A DNA stretch of 64,000 bases from Burkholderia sp. NRF60-BP8 (GCF_001522585.2 NZ_CP013374.1:682001-746000); one strand, 5' to 3'; positions 50,743-60,788 are shown, counted from the first letter of the stretch. Translations and numbers: made by a program. The notes: generated by a model not told the origin, from the letters alone.

Positions 50743-51747
50743 TCACGACTCCGCTTCCGCCGCATGCACGTCGCGCCGATAGGCGCCGGGGCTCGTGCCG
50801 GTCCATTTCCGGAACGCGCGATGAAACGCGCTCGGCTCGGTGAAGCCGAGCTCGGCCGCGATCTCCGCGACGCTCAGCGCGTGCCCGCGCAGCAGCGACT
50901 GCGCGAGCGCGCCGCGCAACTCGTCCTTGATCGCCGCGAAGCTTTGCCCTTCGCTGCGCAAACGCCGTCGCAGCGTCGCCGGCGTCGTGTCGAGGTACAC
51001 GGCCAGCGTGTCGAAGTCGGGCCACTCGGCGGCCGGCCGCGCCTTCAGGTGCGCGCGCGTCTTCGCGACCCAGCCCGTGTCGTGCCGGTAGCGCACGAGC
51101 AGATTGCCGGGCGCGCCGCGCAGGAAGGTCTTCAGCGCCTGCTCCGAACGGATCGTCGGCAGCGCGAGGTATGCGGCATTGAACGCGAGCCGGCTGTCGG
51201 GCCGCTCGAAATGCACGGGGACGCCGAAGAACTGGTGATAGTCGCTGCGCTGGCCGGGGCTCGGGCACGCGAAATCGATGCGCTGCAGCGGGATGCGCCG
51301 GCCGATCAGCCAGCACGCGACGCCGAGCAGGATCAGCCAGAACGTCCGGTACGCGAACGCCGGGTACGGCGCGCCCGATTGCGCCAGCACGATCTGCGCC
51401 TGCCCGTCAGCCACGACAAGTTCGCCGTGCGGCTCGTCGAGCACGACCCGCAGGAACTGCAACGCGCGCCGCAGCGCCTTGTCGAGCGTGCCGGCATGTA
51501 GCACCGCATGGCACAGCAGCGTAAAGCTGCCGCGCCGCATCGGGCGCGCGGCGAGCCCGAAGAATTCGTCGTCGAGCGCGCCGGCGATCGCAAGCCATAG
51601 CCGGCCGTACTGTTGCGGCGTGACGGGCGCGTGCACGGCCGCCGGCAGCCCGGCGGTGCGCAGCACGGGCGCGGTCGGCAGACCATGCCGGCGCAGGCAC
51701 GCGAGCGCATCGTCGACGAAATCCGGCGAAATCATCTGCGGCCCCAT
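50743..51747 (-). CDS. AraC-family transcriptional regulator (arabinose-binding-type N-terminal domain)
   Basis: Regulator of 334 aa. I choose the ATG at 51747 because GGGAGGG lies about 9 bases before it; upstream in-frame ATGs at 51768 and 51783 are alternatives. Residues ~10-200 match the PF12625-type ligand domain found in OruR/PhaR-like AraC regulators. Residues ~230-330 form the double helix-turn-helix (LAVYLDTTPATLRRRLRSEGQSFAAIKDELR; IAAELGFTEPSAFHRAFRKWTGTSPGAYRRD). It is divergent from the acyl-CoA synthetase operon and probably activates it in response to a fatty or organic acid. Confidence 0.88.
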   Translation of the reverse strand: MGPQMISPDFVDDALACLRRHGLPTAPVLRTAGLPAAVHAPVTPQQYGRLWLAIAGALDDEFFGLAARPMRRGSFTLLCHAVLHAGTLDKALRRALQFLRVVLDEPHGELVVADGQAQIVLAQSGAPYPAFAYRTFWLILLGVACWLIGRRIPLQRIDFACPSPGQRSDYHQFFGVPVHFERPDSRLAFNAAYLALPTIRSEQALKTFLRGAPGNLLVRYRHDTGWVAKTRAHLKARPAAEWPDFDTLAVYLDTTPATLRRRLRSEGQSFAAIKDELRGALAQSLLRGHALSVAEIAAELGFTEPSAFHRAFRKWTGTSPGAYRRDVHAAEAES

Positions 51748-51890
51748 TTCCCAGCACCCTCCCGGCATGGCAAAAACGATCACGATTCTAGATTCCGTTT
51801 GTCATTGATTGCAATGTAGCGGCTGTCTACTATCGATGTATCCCCGTCGCGCGCTGGCTCGACGGCGGCCATAACGAACAGGAGACACGC

Positions 51891-53558
51891 ATGCCCGAAG
51901 GAGCTACCGCCCGGCCGGTGCCGGCCTATGCCGACGCCGTGGCCCGGTTCAGTATCGAGACCGCCGCCGCGCAACTGAACGGCGATCTGGAGCGCGGCCT
52001 GAACGCGTGTGTCGAATGCTGCGACCGCCACGCGAAGGCGGACGCGATCGCGCTCGACTGGATCGACGCCGCCGGGCAGCGCCGCCGCTTCACGTTCGCG
52101 CAGATGCAGGCGTTGTCGGCCCGGGTCGCTAACCTGCTGGTCGCACAGGGCGTGAAGCCCGGCGACGTGGTGGCCGGCCTGCTGCCGCGCACACCGGAGC
52201 TCGTCGCGACGATCCTCGGCACGTGGCGCGCGGGCGCCGTGTACCAGCCCTTGTTCACGGCGTTCGGCCCGAAGGCGATCGAGCATCGGCTGCGCATGAG
52301 CGGTGCGCGGCTCGTCGTAACCAATGTCGCGAATCGCGCGAAGCTCGACGAAATCGCCGATTGCCCGCCGGTCGCGACGGTGCGCGAAGCGAGCGACACG
52401 CTGCCGGACGGCGACATCGATTTCCGGGCGGCGCTCGAGGTGCAGTCCGACTGGTTCGAGCCCGTGCTGCGCAAGGGGGCCGACCTGTTCATGATGATGT
52501 CGACGTCGGGCACGACGGGTCTGCCAAAGGGCGTGCCGGTGCCGCTGTATGCGTTGCTCGCGTTCGGCGCGTACATGCGCGAAGCGGTGGATCTGCGCAA
52601 CACCGACCGGTTCTGGAATATCGCCGACCCGGGCTGGGCGTACGGGCTTTATTACGCGATCACGGGCCCGTTGCTGCTCGGTCATGCAACGACGCTCTAC
52701 GAGGGCGGCTTCACGGTCGACAGCACGTACGACGTGATCGAACGGCTCGGCATCACGAGCCTCGCGGGTTCGCCGACCGCGTACCGGATGCTGATGGCGG
52801 CCGGCAACGAAGCGGCCGCGCGGCTGAAAGGCCAGCTGCGCGTGGTCAGCAGTGCCGGCGAACCGCTGAATCCGGAAGTCGTGCGCTGGTTCCACGCGGC
52901 GCTCGGTGCGCCGATCCACGATCACTACGGCCAGACCGAGCTCGGCATGGTCGTGAACAACCATCACGGCCTCACGCATGTCGTGCACGTCGGTTCGGCC
53001 GGCCTCGCGCTGCCCGGCTACCGTGTTGCGGTGCTCGACGAAGCCGGCCGCGAACTCGGCCCCGGCGAGCCCGGCACCCTCGCGATCGACATCGCGCGCT
53101 CGCCGCTGCTGTGGTTCTCCGGCTACTGGCAGCAGGACACGCCGGCGATCGCGGGCGGCTACTACCGGACCGGCGACAACGTCGAGCTGGAGCCGGACGG
53201 CACCGTGAGCTTCATCGGCCGCTCGGACGACGTGATCACGTCGTCGGGCTACCGGATCGGTCCGTTCGACGTGGAAAGCGCGCTGATCGAGCATCCGGCC
53301 GTCAGCGAGGCCGCCGTGATCGGCGTGCCCGACCCCGAGCGCACTGAAATCGTGAAGGCGTTCGTCGTCCTGTCGAAAGGGTTCGACGGCACGCCGGAAC
53401 TGGCCGAGGAATTGAGTCTGCACGTGAAGCGGCGGCTGTCCGCTCACGCTTATCCGCGCGCGATCGACTTCGTCGACGCGCTGCCGAAAACCCCGAGCGG
53501 CAAGATCCAGCGCTTCGTGTTGCGCAAGATGGAAGCCGAGAAGGCCGCTCAACCCTGA
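51891..53558 (+). CDS. Acyl-CoA synthetase (AMP-forming)
   Basis: Adenylate-forming ligase of 555 aa; AGGAGA precedes the ATG. The core ATP motif ([12 protein letters not shown]), the YGQTELG motif, the GYYRTGDN acid and the C-terminal lysine region ([13 protein letters not shown]) are all in order. It resembles the medium-chain/acetyl-CoA synthetase-like group that activates short- to medium-chain carboxylic acids. First gene of a three-gene operon with an SDR and a thiolase; the SDR follows after 13 bases. Confidence 0.92.
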   Translation: MPEGATARPVPAYADAVARFSIETAAAQLNGDLERGLNACVECCDRHAKADAIALDWIDAAGQRRRFTFAQMQALSARVANLLVAQGVKPGDVVAGLLPRTPELVATILGTWRAGAVYQPLFTAFGPKAIEHRLRMSGARLVVTNVANRAKLDEIADCPPVATVREASDTLPDGDIDFRAALEVQSDWFEPVLRKGADLFMMMSTSGTTGLPKGVPVPLYALLAFGAYMREAVDLRNTDRFWNIADPGWAYGLYYAITGPLLLGHATTLYEGGFTVDSTYDVIERLGITSLAGSPTAYRMLMAAGNEAAARLKGQLRVVSSAGEPLNPEVVRWFHAALGAPIHDHYGQTELGMVVNNHHGLTHVVHVGSAGLALPGYRVAVLDEAGRELGPGEPGTLAIDIARSPLLWFSGYWQQDTPAIAGGYYRTGDNVELEPDGTVSFIGRSDDVITSSGYRIGPFDVESALIEHPAVSEAAVIGVPDPERTEIVKAFVVLSKGFDGTPELAEELSLHVKRRLSAHAYPRAIDFVDALPKTPSGKIQRFVLRKMEAEKAAQP

Positions 53559-53571
53559 ATATGGACTGCGA

Positions 53572-54339
53572 ATGAATATCAAGGATCGCGTTTTTCTGAT
53601 TACGGGCGCAGGTTCCGGCCTCGGCGCCGCGGTGGCGCGCATGGTCGTCGCGCAAGGCGGCAAGGCCGTGCTGCTGGATGTCAACGAAGAAGCGGGCGCG
53701 AGCCTCGCGAACGAACTCGGCGCGGCCGCGCGGTTCGTGAGGACCGACGTGACGAGCGAAGCCGACGGTCAGGCGGCCGTCGCCGCCGCGCGCGACGCGT
53801 TCGGCCGTGTCGACGTGCTCGTCAATTGCGCGGGCGTCGCACCGGGCGAGAAGGTCGTGGGCCGCGACGGCCCGCATTCGCTCGACCGCTTCGCGCGCGC
53901 GGTGTCGATCAACCTGGTCGGCACGTTCAACATGGTTCGGCTAGCCGCCGAAGCGATGTCGAAGCAGGACGCCGACGCGGAAGGCGAGCGCGGCGTGATC
54001 GTCAATACGGCGTCGGTCGCGGCGTTCGACGGGCAGATCGGACAGGCCGCGTATGCGGCGTCGAAGAGCGGCGTGGTGGGCATGACGCTGCCGATCGCAC
54101 GCGAGCTCGCGCGCTTCGGCATTCGCGTCGTGACGGTCGCGCCCGGCATCTTCGCGACGCCGATGATGGCCGGCATGCCGCAGGACGTGCAGGACGCGCT
54201 CGGCAAGAGCGTGCCGTTCCCGCCGCGGCTCGGCCGCCCGGAAGAATTTGCGGCGCTGGTGCGCCACATCGTCGAGAACACGATGCTGAACGGCGAAGTC
54301 ATCCGTCTCGATGGCGCGTTGCGCATGGCACCGCGCTGA
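53572..54339 (+). CDS. Short-chain dehydrogenase, 3-hydroxyacyl-CoA dehydrogenase type II-like
   Basis: Protein of 255 aa. The NAD-binding TGAGSGLG motif, the NCAG motif, Ser in NTASVAAF and the YAASK catalytic Tyr/Lys are present. The [19 protein letters not shown] and [14 protein letters not shown] segments are typical of the HSD17B10-like 3-hydroxyacyl-CoA dehydrogenases. It should oxidise a 3-hydroxyacyl-CoA for the thiolase encoded next, 18 bases downstream. Confidence 0.9.
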   Translation: MNIKDRVFLITGAGSGLGAAVARMVVAQGGKAVLLDVNEEAGASLANELGAAARFVRTDVTSEADGQAAVAAARDAFGRVDVLVNCAGVAPGEKVVGRDGPHSLDRFARAVSINLVGTFNMVRLAAEAMSKQDADAEGERGVIVNTASVAAFDGQIGQAAYAASKSGVVGMTLPIARELARFGIRVVTVAPGIFATPMMAGMPQDVQDALGKSVPFPPRLGRPEEFAALVRHIVENTMLNGEVIRLDGALRMAPR

Positions 54340-54357
54340 CACTGGAGGAAGCGAATC

Positions 54358-55548
54358 ATGACGACTCAGGATCCGATCGTAATCGTGGGCGCGGCGCGCA
54401 CGCCGATGGGTGGTTTTCAGGGCGACCTGGCGGCAGCCAGCGCGAGCGACCTCGGCGCGGTGGCGATTCGTGCCGCGCTCGAGCGCGCGAACGTGCCGGC
54501 CGAACGCATCGACGAAATCGTGTTCGGCTGCGTGTTGCCGGCCGGGCAGGGGCAGGCGCCCGCGCGACAGGCCGCGCTGAAGGCCGGCCTGCCGCTCGCG
54601 GCGGGCGCGACCACGGTCAACAAGATGTGCGGTTCGGGGATGAAGGCGGCGATGTTCGCGCACGACCTGCTGCTGGCGGGGTCGGCGGGCGTCGCCGTCG
54701 CGGGCGGGATGGAGAGCATGACGAATGCGCCGTACCTGCTGCCGAAGGCGCGCGCGGGCATGCGCATGGGGCATGGGCAGGTGCTCGACCACATGTTCCT
54801 CGACGGGCTCGAGGACGCCTATGAAAAGGGCCGCCTGATGGGCACGTTCGCCGAGGATTGCGCGCAGGCCTACCAGTTCACGCGCGACGCGCAGGACGCG
54901 TTTGCGATTGCATCGCTCACGCGGGCGCAGCGCGCGATCGCCGAAGGGCATTTCGCGTCGGAAATCGCGCCGGTGACCGTGAAGGCCGGCAAGACGGAAA
55001 GCATCGTGTCGATCGACGAGCAGCCGGGCAAGGCGAAACTCGACAAGATTCCGACGCTGAAGCCGGCGTTTCGCGACGGCGGCACGGTGACGGCCGCGAA
55101 CGCGTCGTCGATCTCGGACGGCGCGGCCGCGCTCGTGATGATGCGCCGCTCGGAAGCCGAGCGCCTCGGCCTTACGCCGAAGGCCGTGATCGTCGGGCAT
55201 TCGACTTATGCGGACAAGCCCGGCCTGTTCGCGACCGCGCCGATCGGCGCGCTGCGCAAGCTGTCGGAGAAAACCGGCTGGAACCTGCGCGACGTCGACC
55301 TGTTCGAGATCAACGAAGCGTTCGCGGTGGTGCCGATGGCCGCGATGCGCGATCTCGACCTGCCGCACGAGAAGGTCAACGTACACGGCGGCGCGTGCGC
55401 GCTCGGGCATCCGATCGGTGCATCGGGTGCGCGCGTGATGGTGACGCTGCTGGCCGCGCTCGAAACGTACGGCCTGACGCGCGGTATCGCATCGCTGTGC
55501 ATCGGCGGCGGCGAAGCGACGGCCGTCGCGATCGAGCGCATCGCGTAA
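54358..55548 (+). CDS. Thiolase (acetyl-CoA acyltransferase)
   Basis: Protein of 396 aa, a normal thiolase length; GGAGGAAG precedes the ATG. The nucleophilic Cys is in VNKMCGSGMKAAM, the His in GHPIGASGARV, and the second Cys in SLCIGGGEA. The enzyme cleaves 3-ketoacyl-CoA or condenses two acetyl-CoA. With the ligase and dehydrogenase it gives activation, oxidation and cleavage steps. No acyl-CoA dehydrogenase or enoyl-CoA hydratase is in this operon. Confidence 0.94.
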   Translation: MTTQDPIVIVGAARTPMGGFQGDLAAASASDLGAVAIRAALERANVPAERIDEIVFGCVLPAGQGQAPARQAALKAGLPLAAGATTVNKMCGSGMKAAMFAHDLLLAGSAGVAVAGGMESMTNAPYLLPKARAGMRMGHGQVLDHMFLDGLEDAYEKGRLMGTFAEDCAQAYQFTRDAQDAFAIASLTRAQRAIAEGHFASEIAPVTVKAGKTESIVSIDEQPGKAKLDKIPTLKPAFRDGGTVTAANASSISDGAAALVMMRRSEAERLGLTPKAVIVGHSTYADKPGLFATAPIGALRKLSEKTGWNLRDVDLFEINEAFAVVPMAAMRDLDLPHEKVNVHGGACALGHPIGASGARVMVTLLAALETYGLTRGIASLCIGGGEATAVAIERIA

Positions 55549-55578
55549 CGCAGCGAATCGTTCGCACCCACCGCCGAC

Positions 55579-55635
55579 ACGGGCGGCGCGTATTGCACGG
55601 GACATCCCCCGTGTGGTGCGCGCCGCCCGTTTTTA
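55579..55635 (+). terminator. Terminator of the acyl-CoA synthetase/SDR/thiolase operon
   Basis: A perfect 12-bp outer stem (ACGGGCGGCGCG with its complement at 55619-55630) encloses an inner CACGGG/CCCGTG hairpin and is followed by TTTTATT. The convergent TetR gene ends 23 bases further on. Confidence 0.9.
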
Positions 55636-55657
55636 TTCGACGGATCGTCGCGTCGCG

Positions 55658-56350
55658 TTACGACTTCACATTCGGCGACACCGCGCCGCACGCGCGAATC
55701 ACGAGCTGCACGACCTGCTCGGTCTTTTCGTCGAACGCCTTCTTCGTGAACGCGCGCTTGCCGCTCAGCGCGCGAATCTGCGCATCGAAATCCGCGTAGT
55801 GCTGCGTGGTTGCCCAGATCAGGTACATCAGCGCATGCGGGTCGATCGGCGCGAGCAGGCCGCGCGCGATCCAGCCTTCGATCACCTTGATGCGCGTGTC
55901 GAACCACGGCTTCACGCGTTGCGACAGGATGTCCTGCATGTGCTCCGCGCCGTGGATGATCTCGTTGGCCCAGACCTTCGAGCCGAGCGGGCGCCGCTGC
56001 GACAGCGCCATCTTCGCGCGCACGTAGCCGCCGATCGCCTCCACCGGATCGTCGCCGGCCTCGAACGAGCCGGCCGCGCGATGCCAGTCCTCGAACAGGT
56101 CGTCGAGCACGCGGCGGTACAGCGCGAGCTTGGTCGGGAAGTAGTAGTGCACGTTCGCCTTCGGCAGGCCGGCGCGCTCCGCGATCATCGAGGTGCTGGC
56201 GCCGGCGAGCCCGCGTTCCGCGAATACGGCTTCCGCGCACGCGAGCAGATGCGCTTCGTTGGACTCGCGAATGTGCGCCTTGCGTCGCCGCAAAGGCGCC
56301 GGCGTTTCGTCCCGGTCGGTGGCTGCGATTGTCGCCTCGTCATGTCTCAT
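55658..56350 (-). CDS. TetR-family regulator, RutR/PydR-like
   Basis: Regulator of 230 aa; GAGGG precedes the ATG. The helix-turn-helix lies in residues ~30-75 (HLLACAEAVFAERGLAGASTSMIAERAGLPKANVHYYFPTK, in two halves). The C-terminal ligand domain (…WANEIIHGAEHMQDIL…, …YLIWATTQHYADFDAQI…) is the RutR-type domain that senses pyrimidines. It is divergent from the reductive pyrimidine catabolism operon, with a perfect inverted repeat between them, so repression relieved by a pyrimidine or pathway intermediate is the likely mode. Confidence 0.9.
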   Translation of the reverse strand: MRHDEATIAATDRDETPAPLRRRKAHIRESNEAHLLACAEAVFAERGLAGASTSMIAERAGLPKANVHYYFPTKLALYRRVLDDLFEDWHRAAGSFEAGDDPVEAIGGYVRAKMALSQRRPLGSKVWANEIIHGAEHMQDILSQRVKPWFDTRIKVIEGWIARGLLAPIDPHALMYLIWATTQHYADFDAQIRALSGKRAFTKKAFDEKTEQVVQLVIRACGAVSPNVKS

Positions 56351-56499
56351 CGTTACCCTCGCGCGGCGGGCATGCCGCGTTGGGCTTCATTCTAGCCGCT
56401 GATTCGCGTCGCGCACACGCGCGGAGATGCCGCCGCTCCACGGCGATGCTGCGTTGAGATGGCACGTTTCTCGCTCAGGTGCGTCGCGCAAGAAAGACG

Positions 56500-56528
56500 T
56501 TGCGCTGGTCATTTTGATCGTCTAAAAC
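56500..56528 (+). promoter_or_regulatory. Candidate promoter of the pyrimidine catabolism operon
   Basis: TTGCGC (56500-56505), a 17-base spacer, and TAAAAC (56523-56528), about 140 bases before the first gene. The adjoining inverted repeat touches its last base. Confidence 0.6.
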
Positions 56529-56545
56529 CTGTCCAATCGGACAGG
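56528..56545. promoter_or_regulatory. Candidate TetR-type operator
   Basis: A perfect inverted repeat CCTGTCC-AATC-GGACAGG overlaps the end of the candidate -10 box and the likely transcription start, in the region between the divergent RutR-like gene and the catabolic operon. This is the position expected for a repressor site. Confidence 0.7.
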
Positions 56546-56670
56546 ATTTAACGCGTTTCGCGAACCGGCGGAGCATGCACCGCGTCCGGGCGGCGTGCCC
56601 CGAAACAGGCCTCGCGTGCACCGGCACGGACCGGGCCGACGACATCACCGACCCCACAGGAGCGATACGA

Positions 56671-57951
56671 ATGAACGCAGTATCGGAAACAGTGAAGCGG
56701 GCAGCTTTCGACACGTCGATCAAGGTCGACGGCAAGCGGTTGTGGGAGAGCCTGATGGAGATCGCGAAAATCGGCGCGACACCGAAAGGCGGCGTGTGCC
56801 GACTCGCGCTGACCGATCTCGACAAGGCCGGCCGCGACCTGATCGTCGGCTGGGCGAAGGCCGCCGGCTGCACGGTGACGGTCGATACGATGGGCAACGT
56901 GTTCATGCGCCGCGCGGGCCGCGTGGCCGACGCGGCGCCGGTCGTCACGGGCTCGCACGCGGATTCGCAGCCGACCGGCGGGCGTTTCGACGGCATCTAC
57001 GGCGTGCTCGGCGGCCTCGAGGTGATTCGCAGTCTCAACGATCACGGCATCGAGACCGAGCATCCGGTCGAGGTCGTGATCTGGACCAACGAGGAGGGCT
57101 CGCGCTTCGCGCCCGCGATGGTCGCGTCGGGCGTGTTCGCGGGCGTGTTCCCGCTCGAATACGGGCTGTCTCGCAAGGACGTCGACGGCAAGACGATCGG
57201 CGAGGAACTGGCGCGCATCGGCTACGCGGGCGACGTGCCGTGCGGCGGGCGCAAGCTGCATGCGGCATTCGAACTGCATATCGAGCAGGGGCCGATTCTC
57301 GAAGCGGAATGCAAGACGATCGGCGTCGTGACCGACGCGCAGGGGCAGCGGTGGTACGAGATCACGTTCACCGGCCAGGAAGCGCACGCGGGACCGACGC
57401 CGATGCCGCGCCGCCGCGACGCGTTGCTCGGCGCGTCGCGCGTGGTCGATCTCGTCAACCGGATCGGCCTCGATCACGCGCCGTTCGGTTGCGCGACGGT
57501 CGGCATGATGCAGGTCCACCCGAACTCGCGCAACGTGATTCCCGGCCGCGTGTTCTTCACCGTCGATTTCCGTCATCCGGACGATGCCGTGCTCGCGAAG
57601 ATGGATGCGGCGCTGCGCGACGGCGTCGCGCGCATCGCGGCCGACATCGGGCTCGACACCGAACTCGAGCAGATTTTCTATTACAAGCCGGTCGCGTTCG
57701 ATCCGGCATGCGTGGCGGCCGTGCGCGACGCGGCCGAACGCTTCGGCTACTCGCATCGCGACATCGTGTCGGGCGCGGGCCACGACGCGTGCTATCTGGC
57801 GCAGGTCGCGCCGACGTCGATGGTGTTCGTGCCCTGCGTCGACGGCATCAGCCACAACGAGATCGAGGACGCGACGCCCGCATGGATCGAGGCCGGCGCG
57901 AACGTGTTGCTGCACGCGATGCTGTCGCGCGCATGCGAGCCGGCTTCATGA
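56671..57951 (+). CDS. N-carbamoyl-beta-alanine amidohydrolase (beta-ureidopropionase, M20/HyuC family)
   Basis: Protein of 426 aa; AGGAGCG precedes the ATG. It is an M20-type dinuclear zinc amidase: metal ligands in GSHADSQPTGGRFDG (His, Asp), NEEGSRF (Glu pair), the ELHIEQGP histidine, the dimer-domain GQEAHAGPTPM, and the last His in VDGISHNEIED. This is the hydantoinase/carbamoylase subfamily. It catalyses the final step of reductive uracil/thymine breakdown, releasing beta-alanine or beta-aminoisobutyrate, CO2 and ammonia. First gene of the operon. Confidence 0.92.
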   Translation: MNAVSETVKRAAFDTSIKVDGKRLWESLMEIAKIGATPKGGVCRLALTDLDKAGRDLIVGWAKAAGCTVTVDTMGNVFMRRAGRVADAAPVVTGSHADSQPTGGRFDGIYGVLGGLEVIRSLNDHGIETEHPVEVVIWTNEEGSRFAPAMVASGVFAGVFPLEYGLSRKDVDGKTIGEELARIGYAGDVPCGGRKLHAAFELHIEQGPILEAECKTIGVVTDAQGQRWYEITFTGQEAHAGPTPMPRRRDALLGASRVVDLVNRIGLDHAPFGCATVGMMQVHPNSRNVIPGRVFFTVDFRHPDDAVLAKMDAALRDGVARIAADIGLDTELEQIFYYKPVAFDPACVAAVRDAAERFGYSHRDIVSGAGHDACYLAQVAPTSMVFVPCVDGISHNEIEDATPAWIEAGANVLLHAMLSRACEPAS

Positions 57952-58078
57952 CGAACCGACCGTAGCAGCCGCGAGGCTGCCTGGAGTTCGAAATTCGCAG
58001 GCCTAAGCATGACCGCCCCGACTGTGCATTCGCAGCCGGCGGGGACGGCTTTGTCTCCACCCAGTCGAAGGAACGCGT

Positions 58079-59416
58079 ATGACCACCAAGCCAACCGGCG
58101 ATATCGCCGCGCATCGCCTGTCGTCCACGCAACTCTCGTGCGAGTTCGCCGATATCGCGCCGCTGCTCGATCCGACTGCCGCGGCGGCCGCCGCGAGCCG
58201 CTGCCATTACTGTTACGACGCGCCGTGCGTGCACGCGTGCCCGACGCAGATCGACATCCCGAGCTTCATCCGCAAGATCGGCAACGGCAACCTGAAAGGC
58301 GCGGCGATGGACATCCTGTCCGCGAATCCACTCGGCGGGATGTGCGCACGCGTGTGCCCGACGGAGATCCTGTGCGAAGGTGCATGCGTGCGCAACCATC
58401 AGGATGCGCAGCCGGTTGCGATCGGCGCGCTGCAGCGGCATGCGACCGACTGGGCGATGCAGACGGGCGCGGTGCAGTTCCGGCGCGCGCCCGAGACGGG
58501 CCGCCAGGTGGCGGTGGTCGGCGCGGGGCCGGCCGGGCTCGCGTGCGCGCACCGGCTCGCACTCGCCGGGCACCGCGTCACGCTGTTCGACGCGCGCCCG
58601 AAGGCCGGGGGCCTCAACGAATACGGAATCGCCGCATACAAGACCGTGGACGATTTCGCGCAGCGCGAGGTCGAGTGGCTGCTGTCGGTGGGCGGCATCA
58701 CGCTGGAGACGGGCGTGGCGCTCGGACGCGACGTGACGCTCGACGCGCTGCGCGAGCAGCACGACGCGGTATTCCTCGCGATGGGGCTCGGCGGCGTGCG
58801 TGCGCTCGCGATCGACGGCGAGCAACTGGGCGGCGTGATGAATGCGGTCGATTTCATCGAGCAGGTGCGGCAGGCCGACGAGCTCGCGAACGTGCCGGTC
58901 GGGCGGCGCGTGGTCGTGATCGGCGGCGGCAATACGGCGATCGATGCGGCGGTGCAGAGCCGCAAGCTCGGCGCCGAGCGCGTGACGATGGTGTACCGGC
59001 GCGGCGTGGACGCGATGAGCGCGACGTGGGCCGAGCGCGAGTTCGCGCAGAAGAGCGGCGTCGCGCTCGTCACGCACGCGAAGCCGGTGCGCATGGCGGG
59101 CGCGAACGGGCAGGTGACGGGCGTCGAATTCGAGGCCGCATCGGGCGAGCGCTTCACCGTCGACGCGGACATGGTGCTGAAGGCGATCGGCCAGACGCTC
59201 GTGCCGGACGGTATCGCGGCCATGTTGCTGACCGCGGACGGCGCGCGTATCGCGGTGGATGCGGACAGGCGCACGGCGCTGCCGGACGTATGGGCCGGCG
59301 GCGACTGCGCGGCGACCGACGGCGTCGACCTCACGGTACAGGCCGTGCAGGACGGCAAGCGCGCGGCTGCGTCGATCGACGCGACGCTCGCCGCGCGCGC
59401 CGCGAAGGCGGCCTGA
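58079..59416 (+). CDS. preT: Dihydropyrimidine dehydrogenase (NAD+) subunit PreT
   Basis: Protein of 445 aa; GAAGGAACG precedes the ATG. The N-terminal iron-sulfur domain has the cysteine sets CHYCYDAPCVHACP and CARVCPTEILCEGAC as in glutamate synthase small-subunit-like proteins. A FAD-binding GAGPAGLACAHRLALAGH site follows, then an NAD-binding IGGGNTAIDAAVQSRKLG site and a closing VWAGGDCA segment. It passes electrons between NAD(H) and the PreA subunit encoded next. The preceding 127-base gap after the ureidopropionase gene has only a weak inverted repeat. Confidence 0.94.
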   Translation: MTTKPTGDIAAHRLSSTQLSCEFADIAPLLDPTAAAAAASRCHYCYDAPCVHACPTQIDIPSFIRKIGNGNLKGAAMDILSANPLGGMCARVCPTEILCEGACVRNHQDAQPVAIGALQRHATDWAMQTGAVQFRRAPETGRQVAVVGAGPAGLACAHRLALAGHRVTLFDARPKAGGLNEYGIAAYKTVDDFAQREVEWLLSVGGITLETGVALGRDVTLDALREQHDAVFLAMGLGGVRALAIDGEQLGGVMNAVDFIEQVRQADELANVPVGRRVVVIGGGNTAIDAAVQSRKLGAERVTMVYRRGVDAMSATWAEREFAQKSGVALVTHAKPVRMAGANGQVTGVEFEAASGERFTVDADMVLKAIGQTLVPDGIAAMLLTADGARIAVDADRRTALPDVWAGGDCAATDGVDLTVQAVQDGKRAAASIDATLAARAAKAA

Positions 59417-59471
59417 ACGCGCGGCGCACCGCCGGCACACCGAACACGACCCCCTTCTCACGGAGCCGAAC

Positions 59472-60788
59472 ATGGCCGATCTTCGCTGCACCCTCGCAGG
59501 CATCACTTCGCCGAACCCCTTCTGGCTGGCGTCCGCGCCGCCGACCGACAAGGCCTACAACGTCAATCGCGCGTTCGAGGCCGGCTGGGGCGGCGTCGTC
59601 TGGAAGACGCTCGGGCTCGATCCGCACGTCGTCAACGTCAGTTCGCGCTATGGCGCGGTGCAGTGGAACGGCCAGCGCATCGCGGGGCTGAACAATATCG
59701 AGCTGATCACCGACCGTCCGCTCGACGTGAACCTGAGAGAAATCGCGCAGGTGAAGCGCGACTGGCCGGACCGCGCGCTGATCGTGTCGCTGATGGTGCC
59801 GTGCAACGAGCGCGACTGGAAATGGATCCTGCCGCTCGTCGAGGATACCGGCGCCGATGCAGTCGAGCTGAACTTCGGCTGCCCGCACGGGATGAGCGAG
59901 CGCGGGATGGGCGCGGCGGTCGGGCAGGTGCCCGAATACGTCGAGATGGTCACGCGCTGGGTGAAGGAAGGCACGAAGCTGCCATGCCTCGTGAAACTCA
60001 CGCCGAACATCAGCGACATCCGGATGGGATCGCGCGCCGCGTACAAGGGCGGCGCGGACGGGGTGTCGCTGATCAACACGATCAACTCGATCGTCGCGGT
60101 CGATCTCGACCAGATGGCGCCGGTGCCGACCGTCGACGGCAAGGGCACGCACGGCGGCTATTGCGGCCCGGCGGTCAAGCCGATCGCGCTGAACATGGTC
60201 GCGGAGATCGCACGCGATCCGGAAACGCCGAACCTGCCGATCTCGGGCATCGGCGGCATCTCGTCATGGCGCGACGCGGCCGAGTTCATGGTGCTCGGCG
60301 CCGGCAGCGTGCAGGTGTGCACCGCCGCGATGCATTACGGCTTCCGGATCGTGTCGGATCTCGTCGACGGGCTGTCGAACTGGATGGACGAGAAGGGCTA
60401 CGCGACGCTCGACGACATCCGCGGCCGCGCGGTGCCGAACGTGACCGACTGGAAATACCTGAACCTGAAGTACGACATCAAGGCGCGCATCGACCAGGAC
60501 CGCTGCATCCAGTGCGGGCTGTGCCATATCGCATGCGAGGACACGTCGCACCAGGCGATCACGGCGACGAAGGACGGCGTGCGGCATTTCGAAGTGGTCG
60601 ATTCGGAGTGCGTCGGGTGCAATCTTTGCATGCATGTGTGTCCGGTCGAGCAATGCATCACGATGGAGCGCGTCGATTCGGGCGACTACGCGAACTGGAC
60701 CACGCATCCGAACAATCCGGCGAGCGCGGATGCCGGTGCGAGCGGCGGCCCGGCGGCCGCGCCCGAGAAGCACGCGAAGGCGGCCTGA
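59472..60788 (+). CDS. preA: Dihydropyrimidine dehydrogenase (NAD+) catalytic subunit PreA
   Basis: Protein of 438 aa; ACGGAG precedes the ATG. The N-terminal ~330 residues form an FMN-binding dihydroorotate dehydrogenase-like barrel (ITSPNPFWLASAPPTD; ELNFGCPHGMSERGMG; SGIGGISSWRDAAEFMVLGA). The C-terminus has two [4Fe-4S] ferredoxin motifs (CIQCGLCHIACED and CVGCNLCMHVCPVEQC). It reduces uracil or thymine to the dihydropyrimidine using electrons from PreT. An Ala/Gly-rich tail of ~25 residues ends the protein. Confidence 0.95.
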   Translation: MADLRCTLAGITSPNPFWLASAPPTDKAYNVNRAFEAGWGGVVWKTLGLDPHVVNVSSRYGAVQWNGQRIAGLNNIELITDRPLDVNLREIAQVKRDWPDRALIVSLMVPCNERDWKWILPLVEDTGADAVELNFGCPHGMSERGMGAAVGQVPEYVEMVTRWVKEGTKLPCLVKLTPNISDIRMGSRAAYKGGADGVSLINTINSIVAVDLDQMAPVPTVDGKGTHGGYCGPAVKPIALNMVAEIARDPETPNLPISGIGGISSWRDAAEFMVLGAGSVQVCTAAMHYGFRIVSDLVDGLSNWMDEKGYATLDDIRGRAVPNVTDWKYLNLKYDIKARIDQDRCIQCGLCHIACEDTSHQAITATKDGVRHFEVVDSECVGCNLCMHVCPVEQCITMERVDSGDYANWTTHPNNPASADAGASGGPAAAPEKHAKAA

